From: Pyxidicoccus sp. MSG2
GTDB taxonomy: Bacteria > Myxococcota > Myxococcia > Myxococcales > Myxococcaceae
Length of the DNA stretch: 64,000 nucleotides
NCBI RefSeq assembly: GCF_026626705.1
Contig: NZ_JAPNKC010000001.1
Coordinates: 3,782,001-3,846,000 of the forward strand
Direction: 5' to 3'
In this document: positions 49,404-60,085 of the stretch, one piece after another
Numbering within the stretch: position 1 is the first letter of the stretch
How the letters are laid out: each line of letters opens with the position of its first letter
Program-made: the position numbers and the translations under genes
Notes under the pieces: model-generated
What the model was told of the DNA's origin: nothing
Seen by the model: the letters and a program-made list of their open reading frames with translations, nothing else
Databases searched by the model: none

Positions 49404-49472
49404 CCGACAAGGGATGACCTGACTTGCTCATCCCCTCAAGGCCCTGCGGCACGTCGTCCGTCGTACGGATAC

Positions 49473-49480
49473 CACCGATG
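49473..49480. repeat. 8-bp target-site duplication, right copy
   Basis: CACCGATG directly after the inner IS66 right end and continuous with the interrupted outer tnpC. Confidence 0.92.
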
Positions 49481-50956
49481 AGCGAGTCGAGGTGGGTCTG
49501 CACACGCAGCAGCACGTCCGCGAGATACGCCTCGGGTTGACGTCGTTGGCCTCGCAGGTGGCCACCAGTGCGTAGAGTCCGGCGAGGTTCTCGCCCGCGG
49601 CCTCGTGGCCGACGAAGAGAAATTCTTGCGGCCCAGAGCTGCCCTACGCAGGGCCCCCTCGCTCCGGTTGTTGTCCAAGGGCAGGCGCTCATCGGAGACG
49701 AAGCGGCTCAGGGCGTCCCATTGCTTCAGCGCGTAGGAAATGGCCCCGCCCAGCGGCCCCTTCGGCGGATGCCGCGGAGCCTGCTGCTCGAGCCAGACTC
49801 GCAGACGCGCGAGGACGGGCGCGCTGTGCAACTGGCGCAGCTCTCGGTGGGTGGCCGTGCGCACCACGTCCGCCTCGCGAGTCTGGGCCTCCACCCGGTA
49901 GAGCGCGAGGATGAGGTCCATGGCTTCGCGCGCTTCGGGCGCGGTGGCGAGCGCGTCGAAGAAGCGGCGGCGGACATGCGCCCAGCACCCCACGCGCGTA
50001 CGCCCGTCCGGTAGCGTCACCGGGTTGTAGCCGGTGTATCCGTCCACCACGAGAGCGCCCGTGGTGCCCCCCAGCACGTCCAGGGGCGTCTTTCCCCCGC
50101 GCCCCATGCTGAAGCGGTAGCCGATGAGCCACTCGCCCTTCTGGTTCTGGGTGAGAAAGGTCCAGAGGTAGCCCAACCGAGTCTTCTTCACGTCCAGCAC
50201 GCGCAGCGGCGTCTCGTCGGCCCACACCACCTCGGAGGCCGCAATGCATTGCAGCAGGTGCCGGGACAGCGGCCGCAGCACCGAGGCGGACAGGTGGAAG
50301 AGGTCCGTCAGGGTGCTGCGGCTCATCGGCACGCCGCCCCTCTCAATGCGCTGGGCCAGCCGGTGCAGGGGCATGGCATCGGCGCACTTGGACGTCACCA
50401 CGTGGGCGAGGAAGCCGGGGCCATACTCGCCCCTGTCCACCACCTTGGCGGGCGCGGGCGCCGTCACCACGCCCTGGCTGCACTTGCACGAGAGGACTTG
50501 CTGCACGTGCACCTGCCGCTCGAAGCGGGCCGGTAGGTACTCGTACACGTCGGAGGTGCGTCCCTTGCCCAGCGGCTTCAAGTCCTCGCTGCCGCACGCG
50601 GGGCAGTGGCGCTCCTCGGCCGGCACGGTGTGGAGAATCTCGCGCGTGGGCGCTTGCTGGGCCTTCCGGGCTGCGCGCTCGCGTCGCTTCTTCAGCGCCG
50701 TCTCGTCCCGCGCGGCCTTCGCCTCCGCGTCCGCCTCTTGCCCACGCAGCTCGGCTGCCACCGTCGGCAGCTTCTCCGCCTTCTTGCCGAAGACGTGGCG
50801 CTGGAGGGCCGTCATCTGCCCCTTGAGGACGTCCAGCTCCCCGCCGATACGGCCCACCTCCGCCTTGAGCTCCTCGGCTTCCTCGCGCCAGGGGCAATGG
50901 TGGTCCAATGGCAGCTCTCGTGGCACCCGCGAGGAACAACCCGCCGGGTGGGCCAT
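49473..50956 (-). pseudogene. tnpC: Outer IS66 tnpC, frameshifted and interrupted
   Basis: The first 430 or so residues match the intact copy closely. A missing A near 49621 (GAAGAGAAATTC against GAAGAGAAAATTC) shifts the frame after LGRKNF, and another base is missing near 49534 (CGGGTTG against CGGGGTTG). The last codons were separated by the inner IS66 and now lie at 46992-47049. It cannot make a full transposase. Confidence 0.88.
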
Positions 50957-50972
50957 TACCCGTGTGACGTGC

Positions 50973-51339
50973 TCAGCTACCTGTGCGCCTCGGGGGCGTC
51001 CAGGCAGGCTGGCGCTTCACCTCGACCACGTCGATGCCGTCCAGCAGCATCGCCAACTGCGTGGCGTCCAGCTGCACCGACTGGGCGTCCGCGTCCACCG
51101 GCGGCAGCCGGAAGCGGCCCGTCTCCAGCCGCTTGTAGTACAGGACGAAGCCGCCCCGGCTGGAGGTGAGAATCTTCACCCCGGTCCCCACGGCGGCTGA
51201 CGAAGGCGAAGAGGTGGCCCGAGTAGACGTCCTCGCCCCAGGCGGTGCGTACCAGGGACATGAGCCCGTCTATCGACTTGCGCATGTCCACCGGACCGGT
51301 GGCCAGCAGGATTCGCACCGAGGCCGGCAACGTCAGCAC
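50973..51339 (-). pseudogene. tnpB: Outer IS66 tnpB, frameshifted
   Basis: Starts at GTG 51339 and matches TnpB through GHLFAFVSRRGDR. One extra base around 51180 shifts the frame; the remaining family sequence (VKIL-like, GFVLYYKRLETGRF, LDATQLAMLLDGID) continues in another frame to a stop at 50973. Confidence 0.85.
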
Positions 51340-51659
51340 GTCGCACGCCCCAGGGCCGCCACCAGTCGTGCCACGTAGTCGACGTCAGTGCCCGACGCGA
51401 AGCGCACGCGCGCCCCGCCGACGGTGAGCACCTCCAGCGGCACCCCCTCCACCACGGGCGCTCCGCTCACCTCCACGGGCAGCAGGCGCACGGGCGGCTC
51501 CACCTCGGTCCTCACCTGGCGCCGACGCCGGTACACCCACGACTGCAACGTGCTCAGCCGCAGGCTCCGGCTCTCGGCGAACTCCCGCTGCGTCTGCCCG
51601 CTCGCTTCGAACTCCTCGGCGACGCGCGCCCACTCCGGCTTCTCGGCTCTCTTCGGCAT
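51333..51659 (-). CDS. tnpA: Outer IS66 accessory protein TnpA, intact
   Basis: 108 aa, closely similar to the inner copy, with the same HTH (ASGQTQREFAESRSLRLSTL). Intact but stranded beside broken tnpB and tnpC. Confidence 0.88.
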   Translation of the reverse strand: MPKRAEKPEWARVAEEFEASGQTQREFAESRSLRLSTLQSWVYRRRRQVRTEVEPPVRLLPVEVSGAPVVEGVPLEVLTVGGARVRFASGTDVDYVARLVAALGRATC

Positions 51660-51728
51660 CCGACAAGGGATGACCTGACTTGCTCATCTCCTCAAGGCCC
51701 CGCGGCACGTCGTCCGTCGTACGGATAC

Positions 51729-52045
51729 GAGCGGTCCGACAACACGTCCCGCACGCAGTTCGCTTCCAGGTCGACGAGGATGGAGCCGTAGGTGAGTCCG
51801 TTACGCATAGCCCAGTCGTCAATTCCCAGGACGCGGGAGGGACTAGGAGGGGGCAACGGCGCGCGGCGAATCAGTCGCAGCAGGTTGCCTAGGCTGGGGT
51901 ATCGCCAGCCAGAGGAGCAGCCTGCTCCCAGCTTCTGCACCGACCGTCATGGCGACGGCGCACTGAGCCGTGGCCAGCCTCCAAGTCCGCCGGGATTTAC
52001 GAGGCAACAAGCGGGGCACACGCTCTGCGAAGTGCGTCGAAGGTA
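51729..52045 (-). pseudogene. ISL3 family transposase remnant
   Basis: Two - strand segments fit the ISL3 transposase: FAERVPRLLPRKSRRTWRLA in one frame, then after a frameshift LLRLIRRAPLP and RVLGIDDWAMRNGLTYGSIL (with the first catalytic Asp) in another. It stops abruptly at the outer IS66 end. The rest of the gene is absent. The next hundred bases to the repeat at 52152 hold nothing I recognise. Confidence 0.75.
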
Positions 52046-52151
52046 TTGCGTGTTTCAACAGAGGAAGCGGCGCATGTGCAGTTCTAGCTACACAACACGC
52101 CCGGCAGAGGGCTGGTCCTGAGAAGCAAGCCGCAAGCATGTGCTCAGGAAA

Positions 52152-52256
52152 CGCTGGAGCGCGTGAGGGACCTCACCCCTGCTGCATGAGCCCCAGCGCC
52201 ATCAGCGCGGCGATGAGCACACCCGTCAGTGACTCGCCGGCAATCGCGCCCGCGCC
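52152..52256. repeat. 105-bp direct repeat, right copy
   Basis: Counterpart of 43833-43937. It contains the functional 3' end of the OPT gene and a second copy of the kinase C-terminal codons (LERVRDLTPAA and stop). Confidence 0.9.
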
Positions 52257-53981
52257 CAGCGGGGCCACGTTGCGGTCCGTCGCGTCCGGCCAGCGCCTGC
52301 GGGCCAGCGCCATGCCCACCGCCCCCAGGCAGATGGACACCGCGTAGAAGGCCGGAAGGATGAAGCCGATGCCCATGGCCAGCGGCAGCGGCAGCCACTT
52401 CGCCGCCCGGCTCTTCGCCGCCAGCGTCAGCGCCGCGCCCACCACCGCCGCCACACCTCCCGCCAGCCCCGCGTGCGGAGGCAGCCCGGCCAACCCGCGC
52501 ACCGCCAATTCCGCCACCGCGCGGAACTGGGTGGCGAAAGGCGCCGGCAGCGCCTGCGAACCCAGGCCATAGGCCTTCGCCAACAGCAGGTAGGCCGGCA
52601 CCGCCACCAGCGAGCCCGCGAGCACGCCCACCAACTGCGCCACGAGCTGCCGGCGCGGCGAGGCACCCAGGAGGTGCCCCGACTTGAGGGACCACATGCT
52701 GACGCCCGTCTGCGCCGCCGCGCCCGACGTCACCGCGCCGGACGTCACGTTGGGCGCCATCGCCCCGGGCAGCAGCGCGCCGAACACCACCTGCGTAATC
52801 TGGCCCATCTGCGACACCGGTGACACGTCCGTCTGCCCCGCGCCGCGCGCGCACACCGCGCACAGGGGCAGCACCAACACGAGCGCCAGCAGCATGTACG
52901 GCACGCTCAGGCCGAAGACGAACGCGCCCAGCCCCACCGCCAGCGCGCACGCCGCCAGGCCCACGCCCACGGCCCAGCGAGGCAGCGCATCCGCGCGCCC
53001 CAGCGAGCCCACGTCCTTCGCGGCCCGCAGGAAGTCACGCGCCTGCACCGCCAGCGCCGCCAGCGCCGAGCCCACCAGCAGCCCCACGCCCGGCCAGGTG
53101 AGCCACGTCACCATGTCTCCCTCGTAGCCGGCGGCCTTGAGGATTCCCGAGCCCTCCAGCCACGGCGCGAGCACGCCCCACCCCACCACCGCCCCGGCCA
53201 GCATGCTCAGCCCCAGGCGCAGGCCCGTCATCATCCCAATCGCCAGCAGCATGGGGCTCCAGCCGATGCCCCACGTCAGCGACGCCGCCGGCACGCCGCC
53301 CAGCGAGCCCGGCATCGCCGTCATCCCCGGCAGCACCTTGAACGCGTCCCGCAGCGCGGTGATGGCCACGGACACGCCGGCCACCGCCGCCAGCAGCCAC
53401 CCGCGGTGCCCGGTGCGGACCTCGGGCTGGGTGGGCGCATGCATGGCGGTGATGAGCTCCGCGGTGGCGGTTCCAGTGGGAAAGGGCAGCGCCTCCTCCA
53501 CCACCAGCCTGCGCCGCAACACGTGCGCGGCCAGCACGCCCAGCGCGCCCAGGGCCACGCTCCAGGCCACCACGCCCCAGCCGGGCACGGACAGGCCCAG
53601 GAGGCTCAGCGCGGGCAGCGCGCCCAGCAGGCCCGCCGCAGCGGGCATGGCGCCCACCGCGGACGCGGCCGTCTGGGTGACGTTGTTCTCCAGCGGTGTG
53701 TACGGCGAGCCCCGCCGCCGCGACACCGTCGCCAGCGCGCTGAAGCCCAGCACCGCGGCGGTGACGGAGCCGCTCTCCCACCAGCCCGTCTTCAACCCCA
53801 TGTACACGTTGGTGACGGCCAGCAGTCCACCGATGAGCAGCCCCATGCCCAGCGCGCGCGCCGTCAACTCCCGGGGCGCCTCCGGCGTCGGGGCCACGGA
53901 GGACAGCAGCGGCCGTCCGTCGGAAGGAGCCGGCTCGGCCACCGGGAGGCCGGAGGCGGAGGGGCGCACGGGAGGACTCAT
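52173..53981 (-). CDS. OPT family oligopeptide transporter
   Basis: 602 aa with about 14-16 membrane spans. OPT features: GLLIGGLLAVTNVYMGLKTGWWESGS near the N-terminus, NNVTQTAASAVGAMPAA, LPFPTGTATAELI and NVTSGAVTSGAAAQTGVSMW. It imports small peptides or metal-siderophore complexes with protons. ATG 53981 overlaps the stop of the hybrid histidine kinase (ATGA), so the kinase and transporter are cotranscribed. Its 3' end overlaps the ancestral kinase 3' end where the insertion occurred. Confidence 0.9.
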   Translation of the reverse strand: MSPPVRPSASGLPVAEPAPSDGRPLLSSVAPTPEAPRELTARALGMGLLIGGLLAVTNVYMGLKTGWWESGSVTAAVLGFSALATVSRRRGSPYTPLENNVTQTAASAVGAMPAAAGLLGALPALSLLGLSVPGWGVVAWSVALGALGVLAAHVLRRRLVVEEALPFPTGTATAELITAMHAPTQPEVRTGHRGWLLAAVAGVSVAITALRDAFKVLPGMTAMPGSLGGVPAASLTWGIGWSPMLLAIGMMTGLRLGLSMLAGAVVGWGVLAPWLEGSGILKAAGYEGDMVTWLTWPGVGLLVGSALAALAVQARDFLRAAKDVGSLGRADALPRWAVGVGLAACALAVGLGAFVFGLSVPYMLLALVLVLPLCAVCARGAGQTDVSPVSQMGQITQVVFGALLPGAMAPNVTSGAVTSGAAAQTGVSMWSLKSGHLLGASPRRQLVAQLVGVLAGSLVAVPAYLLLAKAYGLGSQALPAPFATQFRAVAELAVRGLAGLPPHAGLAGGVAAVVGAALTLAAKSRAAKWLPLPLAMGIGFILPAFYAVSICLGAVGMALARRRWPDATDRNVAPLGAGAIAGESLTGVLIAALMALGLMQQG

Positions 53982-56242
53982 CGCACCGCCGCCTCGGCGG
54001 AGCGGCCCACCAACTCGCGAAGCTGCGTGAGGTCCAGCGGCTTGGAAATCTTGAGGTTGGGCACTTCGCGCAGGAAGGAGACCGTGCGTGGGGTGAAGGC
54101 GCCGCCCGTCATGAACACCATGCGTCCTGCCTGCTCCGGGGCACAGCGGCCCAGCTCGTTGTAGAGGTCCATGCCCGTCATGCCGGGCATCATCACATCG
54201 CACAGGATGAGGTCGTAGCGGCTGCCCTCGCTCACCAGCCGCAGCGCGGCCTGCGCGCTGTTGGCCGTCGCCACCTCGTGGTCCGCCGCCAGCGAGCGCT
54301 GCAGCGCCAGCGTCACGTTGGGCTCGTCGTCCACCACCAGGATGCGCGCCCGCGCGTTGTTCTGTACCGCGGCGGCCAGACGCGGCAGCACCTCCAGCTC
54401 GCGCGTGGCCGCGCGCAGCACCACGCGGAAGGTGCTGCCCCGGCCGGGCTCGCTCTCCGCCTGGATGGAGCCGCCCATGGACTCGATGATGCCGTGGCAG
54501 ATGGACAGCCCCAGCCCCGTGCCCACACCCACCGGCTTGGTGGTGAAGAACGGGTCGAAGATGCGGCCCAGCACCTCCGCATTCATGCCCACGCCGGTGT
54601 CGCGGACCTCCACCACCACCCGGCCCCGCTCCTCGGCGCGGATGACGACGCGGATTTCGTGCTCGTTGGCGTGCGGGCCGTCCTCCGGAATGGCCTGCGC
54701 CGCGTTGAGCAGCAGGTTGAGGAACACCTGGCACAGCCGGGACTCGCTCGCCTCCACCGGGGCCACCGGCTCGAACTCCGTCACCAGCCGCGCGCGGTGG
54801 CGCACGACGTTGTCCGCCATCTTGCACGCCAGCTCCACCGCCCGGCGCACGTCCACCGGCATCAGCCGCTGCTCCTGCTCTCCACGCGCGAAGACCTTCA
54901 AGTCCCTCACAATCGTGGCGATGCGCTCGGCGCCCTCCGTCGTCTCGCGCACCAACTGCTGGAGCGACGCGACGGGCGCCGCGGGCACCACGTGCTCCAG
55001 CCGGTCCAACCCCTCGCGGATGAGGTGCAGGTTGACGAGCATGTAGGCCAGCGGGTTGTTGATTTCGTGCGCCACCCCCGCACCCAGCGTGCCCACCGAC
55101 GCCAGCCGGTCCGCCACCACCAGGTGCGCCTGGAGCTGCTTGCGCTCCGTGGTGTCGCGGTGGACCATGATGTTCGCAATCGCGCGCCCCTCGCTGTCGC
55201 GCAGCGGCACCACCACGGACTCGCACCAGCACGTGGTGCCGTCCCTCCGGCGGAACTCCAGCTCCCCGCTCCAGCGTCCCTGCTTCTCCAGCGCGGTGAG
55301 CACCTGCGCGGTGGTCTTGTCGGACTCCTCCGGGTGCAGCACGCTGAAGAGCGTCTGTCCCAGCGCCTCGGACTTGTTGCGCCCGAACATGCGCTCCGCG
55401 CTGGTGTTCCAGTCGATGATGCCTCCGCCCAAATCCGTAATCACCACGCCGTCGTAGATGCTCTCGAAGATGAGCGACTGGCGCTGCAGCTCCTGCTCCG
55501 CCTGCTTGCGCGCGGTGATGTCCATCACCGTGCCCGTCACCCGCGCGGGCGTGCCGGACGCGTCGCACAGCACGTCGCCTTTGCACGAAATCCAACGCCA
55601 GCCACTGCCCTGCGGTTCGATGCGGTATTCCACATCCACCTGCGTCTTCTTCTCCAGCGCGGCGCGCAGCACCTCGCGCACGCGGGGCAAATCGCCGGGA
55701 TGCACCACCTCGTCCAGGTCCATGGCCCGGCCGGACAGCTTGCCCACCGCGAGCCCCAGCAGCCGGTCCACCTGCTCGCTCCACGTCACCCGGCCGCTCT
55801 GCGCATTCCAGTCCCAGATGCCCACGCGCGCGGCGGACAGCGCCTGGCGCAGTTGCTCCTCGCGATGCTCCAGCACCTCGCGCTTGGAGAAGCGGAAGAC
55901 GGTGACGGTGCCAATCTGGAGCCTGTCCCCCTCCTGCAATTCGGCGGTGGTGACGGGCACGCCGTTGAGCAGCGTGCCGTTGGTGGACTCGAGGTCCGTG
56001 ACGTGGCAGCCGCCGTCGTCGGTGCGGATGATGCGCGCGTGCTTGCGCGACACCCCGTGGTCGTCGATGCGCACCGTGGCCTCGGAGCCACGACCGATGG
56101 TGTGCTCGCCCGGCTCCAGCCGATACGCCTTGCCGATGGCGGCCGGTGTCGTCGTGCTGATGAGGATGAGGCAGGCACCGGTGGAAGACGGCGGAGCCAA
56201 GGCAAGGCCCGCGCACGTCGTGAGGTCATCCAGCGTCGTCAT
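53978..56242 (-). CDS. FHA-PAS-PAS hybrid histidine kinase with C-terminal receiver
   Basis: 754 aa, cytosolic. An FHA domain (HTIGRGSEATVRIDDHGVSR, STNGTLLNG) comes first, then two PAS/PAC units (about 135-255 and 265-385; WRWISCKGDVLCD, IIDWNTSAERMFGR), HisKA with GAGVAHEINNPLAYML, HATPase (NLLLNAAQAIP, DTGVGMN, GTGLGLSI) and a receiver with LILCDVMMPGMTG. The FHA suggests input from a Ser/Thr kinase, and one is divergent from it at 56528. GGGGGAG precedes ATG 56242. Confidence 0.93.
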   Translation of the reverse strand: MTTLDDLTTCAGLALAPPSSTGACLILISTTTPAAIGKAYRLEPGEHTIGRGSEATVRIDDHGVSRKHARIIRTDDGGCHVTDLESTNGTLLNGVPVTTAELQEGDRLQIGTVTVFRFSKREVLEHREEQLRQALSAARVGIWDWNAQSGRVTWSEQVDRLLGLAVGKLSGRAMDLDEVVHPGDLPRVREVLRAALEKKTQVDVEYRIEPQGSGWRWISCKGDVLCDASGTPARVTGTVMDITARKQAEQELQRQSLIFESIYDGVVITDLGGGIIDWNTSAERMFGRNKSEALGQTLFSVLHPEESDKTTAQVLTALEKQGRWSGELEFRRRDGTTCWCESVVVPLRDSEGRAIANIMVHRDTTERKQLQAHLVVADRLASVGTLGAGVAHEINNPLAYMLVNLHLIREGLDRLEHVVPAAPVASLQQLVRETTEGAERIATIVRDLKVFARGEQEQRLMPVDVRRAVELACKMADNVVRHRARLVTEFEPVAPVEASESRLCQVFLNLLLNAAQAIPEDGPHANEHEIRVVIRAEERGRVVVEVRDTGVGMNAEVLGRIFDPFFTTKPVGVGTGLGLSICHGIIESMGGSIQAESEPGRGSTFRVVLRAATRELEVLPRLAAAVQNNARARILVVDDEPNVTLALQRSLAADHEVATANSAQAALRLVSEGSRYDLILCDVMMPGMTGMDLYNELGRCAPEQAGRMVFMTGGAFTPRTVSFLREVPNLKISKPLDLTQLRELVGRSAEAAVR

Positions 56243-56527
56243 GTCCACTCCCCCCGGCGCCCACCCGCGGCCCCGAACGACCCACCCGACCCCTGCCGCT
56301 GCGCGTGTCGCCACGTCCCGAAATCCAGCAGCCCCGGGCACTTGCCGTCCAATCCCCCCGGGTGTGGTGGGAACCCCGAGCATATGCCAGCCGACACCCG
56401 GCCTGCCCGAAGGGCACCGGGCTGACAGGTGGTGAACGCACGGACGGTATTGATGCAACCAGACGAGCCTCAGGGGCCCGGGCCGTGCAGCGGGTACATG
56501 GAGGAATGGTGGTAGAGTCGTCCACCC

Positions 56528-57937
<1,410 letters not shown>

Positions 57938-58172
57938 TCACTGGAACACAGGCGAATCTGTGAGTCCAAGACAACCCGTTTCGCACCACACACACCGGGT
58001 GTCTGTGTTTTAACCCAGACGGCAATATTCCATCTGGTCGCATTTCATCTCACCGCCTCGCCTCGTCACACTTCCCTTACCTGCCAGCGACAGCGTTTTT
58101 GTTTTTCGACGCTGGAACTGGTGGGCGCCACGGCGACCGGCCGCAAGCCGGGCGCTTCAAGCGGGGGGAGTC

Positions 58173-59174
58173 ATGCGCCTCACACCAGCATCGCAGTCTC
58201 GCAGTGGAAGTCGTGTCAGCCGTGAGTGGAGCCAACGCTGGCTCACCTGGGGCCTCCTGGGACTGACACTGGGGGTGGGAAGCGCAGGATGCGGTTCAGC
58301 AGACGTGCCCGACACGAGCCCCGACGCGAGCCCCGGAGACGAGCTCGGGGTGGTGCTCGCGGCAGAACAGACAGACAACGGCCTGTCGACGAATGGCTTG
58401 TCAACAAATGGCCTGTCAACGAATGGCCTGTCAACGAATGGCCTGTCGACGAATGGGCTCTCCACCAACGGCTTCAAGACGTGGTTCAACCAGGACGTCG
58501 CCACCGCCAACGCGGTGATGCAGTACGTGGTGAAGTGCGCGGTGCCGGCGGGGCAGACGCGCAGCTTCACCAACCCACTGACGGGGGTGACGTACACCTG
58601 GGCCGGCAGCCTGGGGCTGGCGTCGGCCTGGGCCTCGGGCTCGACGGCGACGGAGCTGGAGCAGGAGGTGGTGTCCGCCTGCCTCGCGGCGCACGCCAAC
58701 AAGTACGGCATCCACATCCCCATCTCCGTGCAGGGCCGCACCGCGCAGGGCGCGGTCATCCCCTACACGAGCTCGGAGCTGTCGACGTACAGCGAGCAGG
58801 AGGCGTGCTTCTTCGGCAACCTCTTCGACGGCACCGGCATCTTCGCCGCCAACGACCGGGCCTACCTCAGCTCCGAGGAGAGCACCTCGCGCGCCTGCGG
58901 ACTGTCCTCCAGCGCGACGGCCTCCGACTGCCCGCCCATCGTCCACATGGGCTCGTGCGCGAGCCTGTGCGAGCGGGCCGGCCCCTCCTCCGACCCGAAG
59001 CCGTACTACCTGCGGTGCACGTACAACGGGAAGAACTACCGGCCCATCTCCACGCGCATCCGGCCGCAGGAAATCTACCGGTGCGGCGACGGCACGTGTC
59101 AGTTCACCGAGAAATGCGGCACCGGCACGGCCTACAACAACTGCCAATCCGACTGCGGCACGTGTGGGCCCTGA
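58173..59174 (+). CDS. Myxobacterial lipoprotein with NGLST repeats
   Basis: 333 aa. A lipoprotein signal (LLGLTLGVGSAGC) is followed by an acidic linker and six NGLST repeats (about residues 69-98), then a domain of about 230 residues starting FKTWFNQDVATANAVMQYVVKCA and ending in a Cys-rich CGDGTCQFTEKCGTGTAYNNCQSDCGTCG segment. The Cys pattern suggests disulfides outside the cell. I recall such repeat lipoproteins as common in myxobacteria, but no function is known to me. The 235-bp leader is AT-richer than average. Confidence 0.78.
   Translation: MRLTPASQSRSGSRVSREWSQRWLTWGLLGLTLGVGSAGCGSADVPDTSPDASPGDELGVVLAAEQTDNGLSTNGLSTNGLSTNGLSTNGLSTNGLSTNGFKTWFNQDVATANAVMQYVVKCAVPAGQTRSFTNPLTGVTYTWAGSLGLASAWASGSTATELEQEVVSACLAAHANKYGIHIPISVQGRTAQGAVIPYTSSELSTYSEQEACFFGNLFDGTGIFAANDRAYLSSEESTSRACGLSSSATASDCPPIVHMGSCASLCERAGPSSDPKPYYLRCTYNGKNYRPISTRIRPQEIYRCGDGTCQFTEKCGTGTAYNNCQSDCGTCGP
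58377..58472 (+). repeat. 15-bp tandem repeat encoding NGLST
   Basis: Six units of AAYGGCCTGTCAACG-type sequence in frame, some pairs identical at DNA level and others varied at third positions, so both recent copying and older units are present. Confidence 0.93.
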
Positions 59175-59417
59175 GCGGTGCGAGGCCTTGACGTGGCTCG
59201 AAGTCCGCGCCGCGTGTCTCGTGACGCCGCGCGGCCCCGCTACCGCTCAATCACAAACACAGGCCCGCCGGAGCGGCCCCTCCGGCGTGTTGCGCGGCGG
59301 ACACCCTCCTGCCCGGGGGCCCGATGCCCCGCCGGACAGCTGGAGACCTCTCGGGTTTTGATATAGCGAGACCCTCCGCGGGTTGTCTGGCGAAGCCTCC
59401 AGCGCCTGGGGGTCTGG

Positions 59418-59948
59418 ATGAACACGGAACACATGCTGGAAGCGCCGGAGGGCACCGACCTCGCCGGCGTCGCGGTGGACGGCCTGCTGTGCGAGGCGCC
59501 ACCGGAAGCGGGGCCCTCTCCCGATGGCCACCCCGAGTCGCTGGAGTCCTGGCTTCCGGCCCGTGAGGCCTGGGAGGAGGAGGGCGCGAACCGCGACAGT
59601 CCTTCGCGACGAGGCCAGCGCGCGTGGAGGGGGGAAGAGGCAGAGCCGCTGGAGGCCAGGGACAGGCCGACGTTGAGAATCCGGGCGCCACTGGTCCCCG
59701 AGGCCGCGACTCCGGCGAGCGTCATGTTCCGCGCCACGGCGGTGCTGGGCATGGCCCTGGGGCTCGCAACGGCGGTGCTGGCGGTGCTCGGGTGGCGGCC
59801 CTCCGTGAAGCTCTCGGACCTGGTAGGCCCCCAGCCTGGGCGGGACGCAGCCGTGACTCCGAGGAAGACGCCCGAGCCTCCAGCCCTGAAACCACAAGCC
59901 CGCCAAGGTGTGGCTCGCCCCCCGGACAAAGCCGCTGTCAGTCCGTGA
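59418..59948 (+). CDS. Hypothetical single-pass membrane protein
   Basis: 176 aa. An acidic N-terminal half (EAPEGTDLAGVAVDGLL...) is followed by one membrane span (ATAVLGMALGLATAVLAVLGW, about residues 105-125) and a Pro-rich basic tail. GGGGG occurs upstream of ATG 59418. I do not recognise the family; an opposite-strand frame of similar length exists, but this one has the better protein-like composition. Lies upstream of the lipoprotein toxin gene. Confidence 0.5.
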   Translation: MNTEHMLEAPEGTDLAGVAVDGLLCEAPPEAGPSPDGHPESLESWLPAREAWEEEGANRDSPSRRGQRAWRGEEAEPLEARDRPTLRIRAPLVPEAATPASVMFRATAVLGMALGLATAVLAVLGWRPSVKLSDLVGPQPGRDAAVTPRKTPEPPALKPQARQGVARPPDKAAVSP

Positions 59949-60085
59949 CCTGTCTGTACCCGCGCTCCTCCACGGCCATGCGCCCACGATAGCGACTCCA
60001 TCAGAGCGGCCATCCACGCGCCTGATGCAACCACTCCCACGCGTCAGTCTTTACTACTATCTCCCGAATTACCGGGAGAAGACGC

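Larger units (their letters stand above)
47050..49472 (-). mobile_element. Inner, intact IS66-family element
   Basis: 2423 bp with terminal inverted repeats (GTATCCGTACGGCGGATGACG... and ...CGTCGTCCGTCGTACGGATAC), 8-bp target duplications CACCGATG on both sides, and intact tnpA, tnpB and tnpC on the - strand. It interrupts the tnpC gene of the outer element. Confidence 0.93.
46876..51728 (-). mobile_element. Outer, degenerate IS66 element (interrupted by a second IS66)
   Basis: Ends are GTATCCGTACGGCGGATGACG on the left and its inverted counterpart ACGTCGTCCGTCGTACGGATAC on the right. The tnpA gene is intact, tnpB and tnpC carry frameshifts, and the tnpC 3' part is split by the inner element. 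Flanks differ (GCCGCAGC left, GAGCGGTC right), so no target duplication remains; the two sides are a group II intron and an ISL3 transposase, pointing to a deletion or recombination after insertion. Confidence 0.85.

Noticed and set aside
43938..52151. Integrative element with its own integrase or tRNA attachment site
   Set aside because: No integrase, relaxase or tRNA gene was found; only IS66, ISL3 and intron remnants are present, so the mechanism of insertion stays open.
57965..58020. Terminator downstream of the Ser/Thr kinase (ACACACC...GGTGT... then TTTT)
   Set aside because: Pairing leaves a one-base loop and otherwise needs bulges, so a stable stem is doubtful.
58377..58472. CRISPR-like or satellite array
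   Set aside because: Repeats are 15 bp, directly adjacent, in frame and code for NGLST; there are no spacers or cas genes.
59240..60040. 266-residue frame on the - strand opposite the hypothetical membrane protein
   Set aside because: Ser/Arg/Gly-rich with no hydrophobic pattern; the + frame has a proper membrane span and suits the direction of its neighbours.
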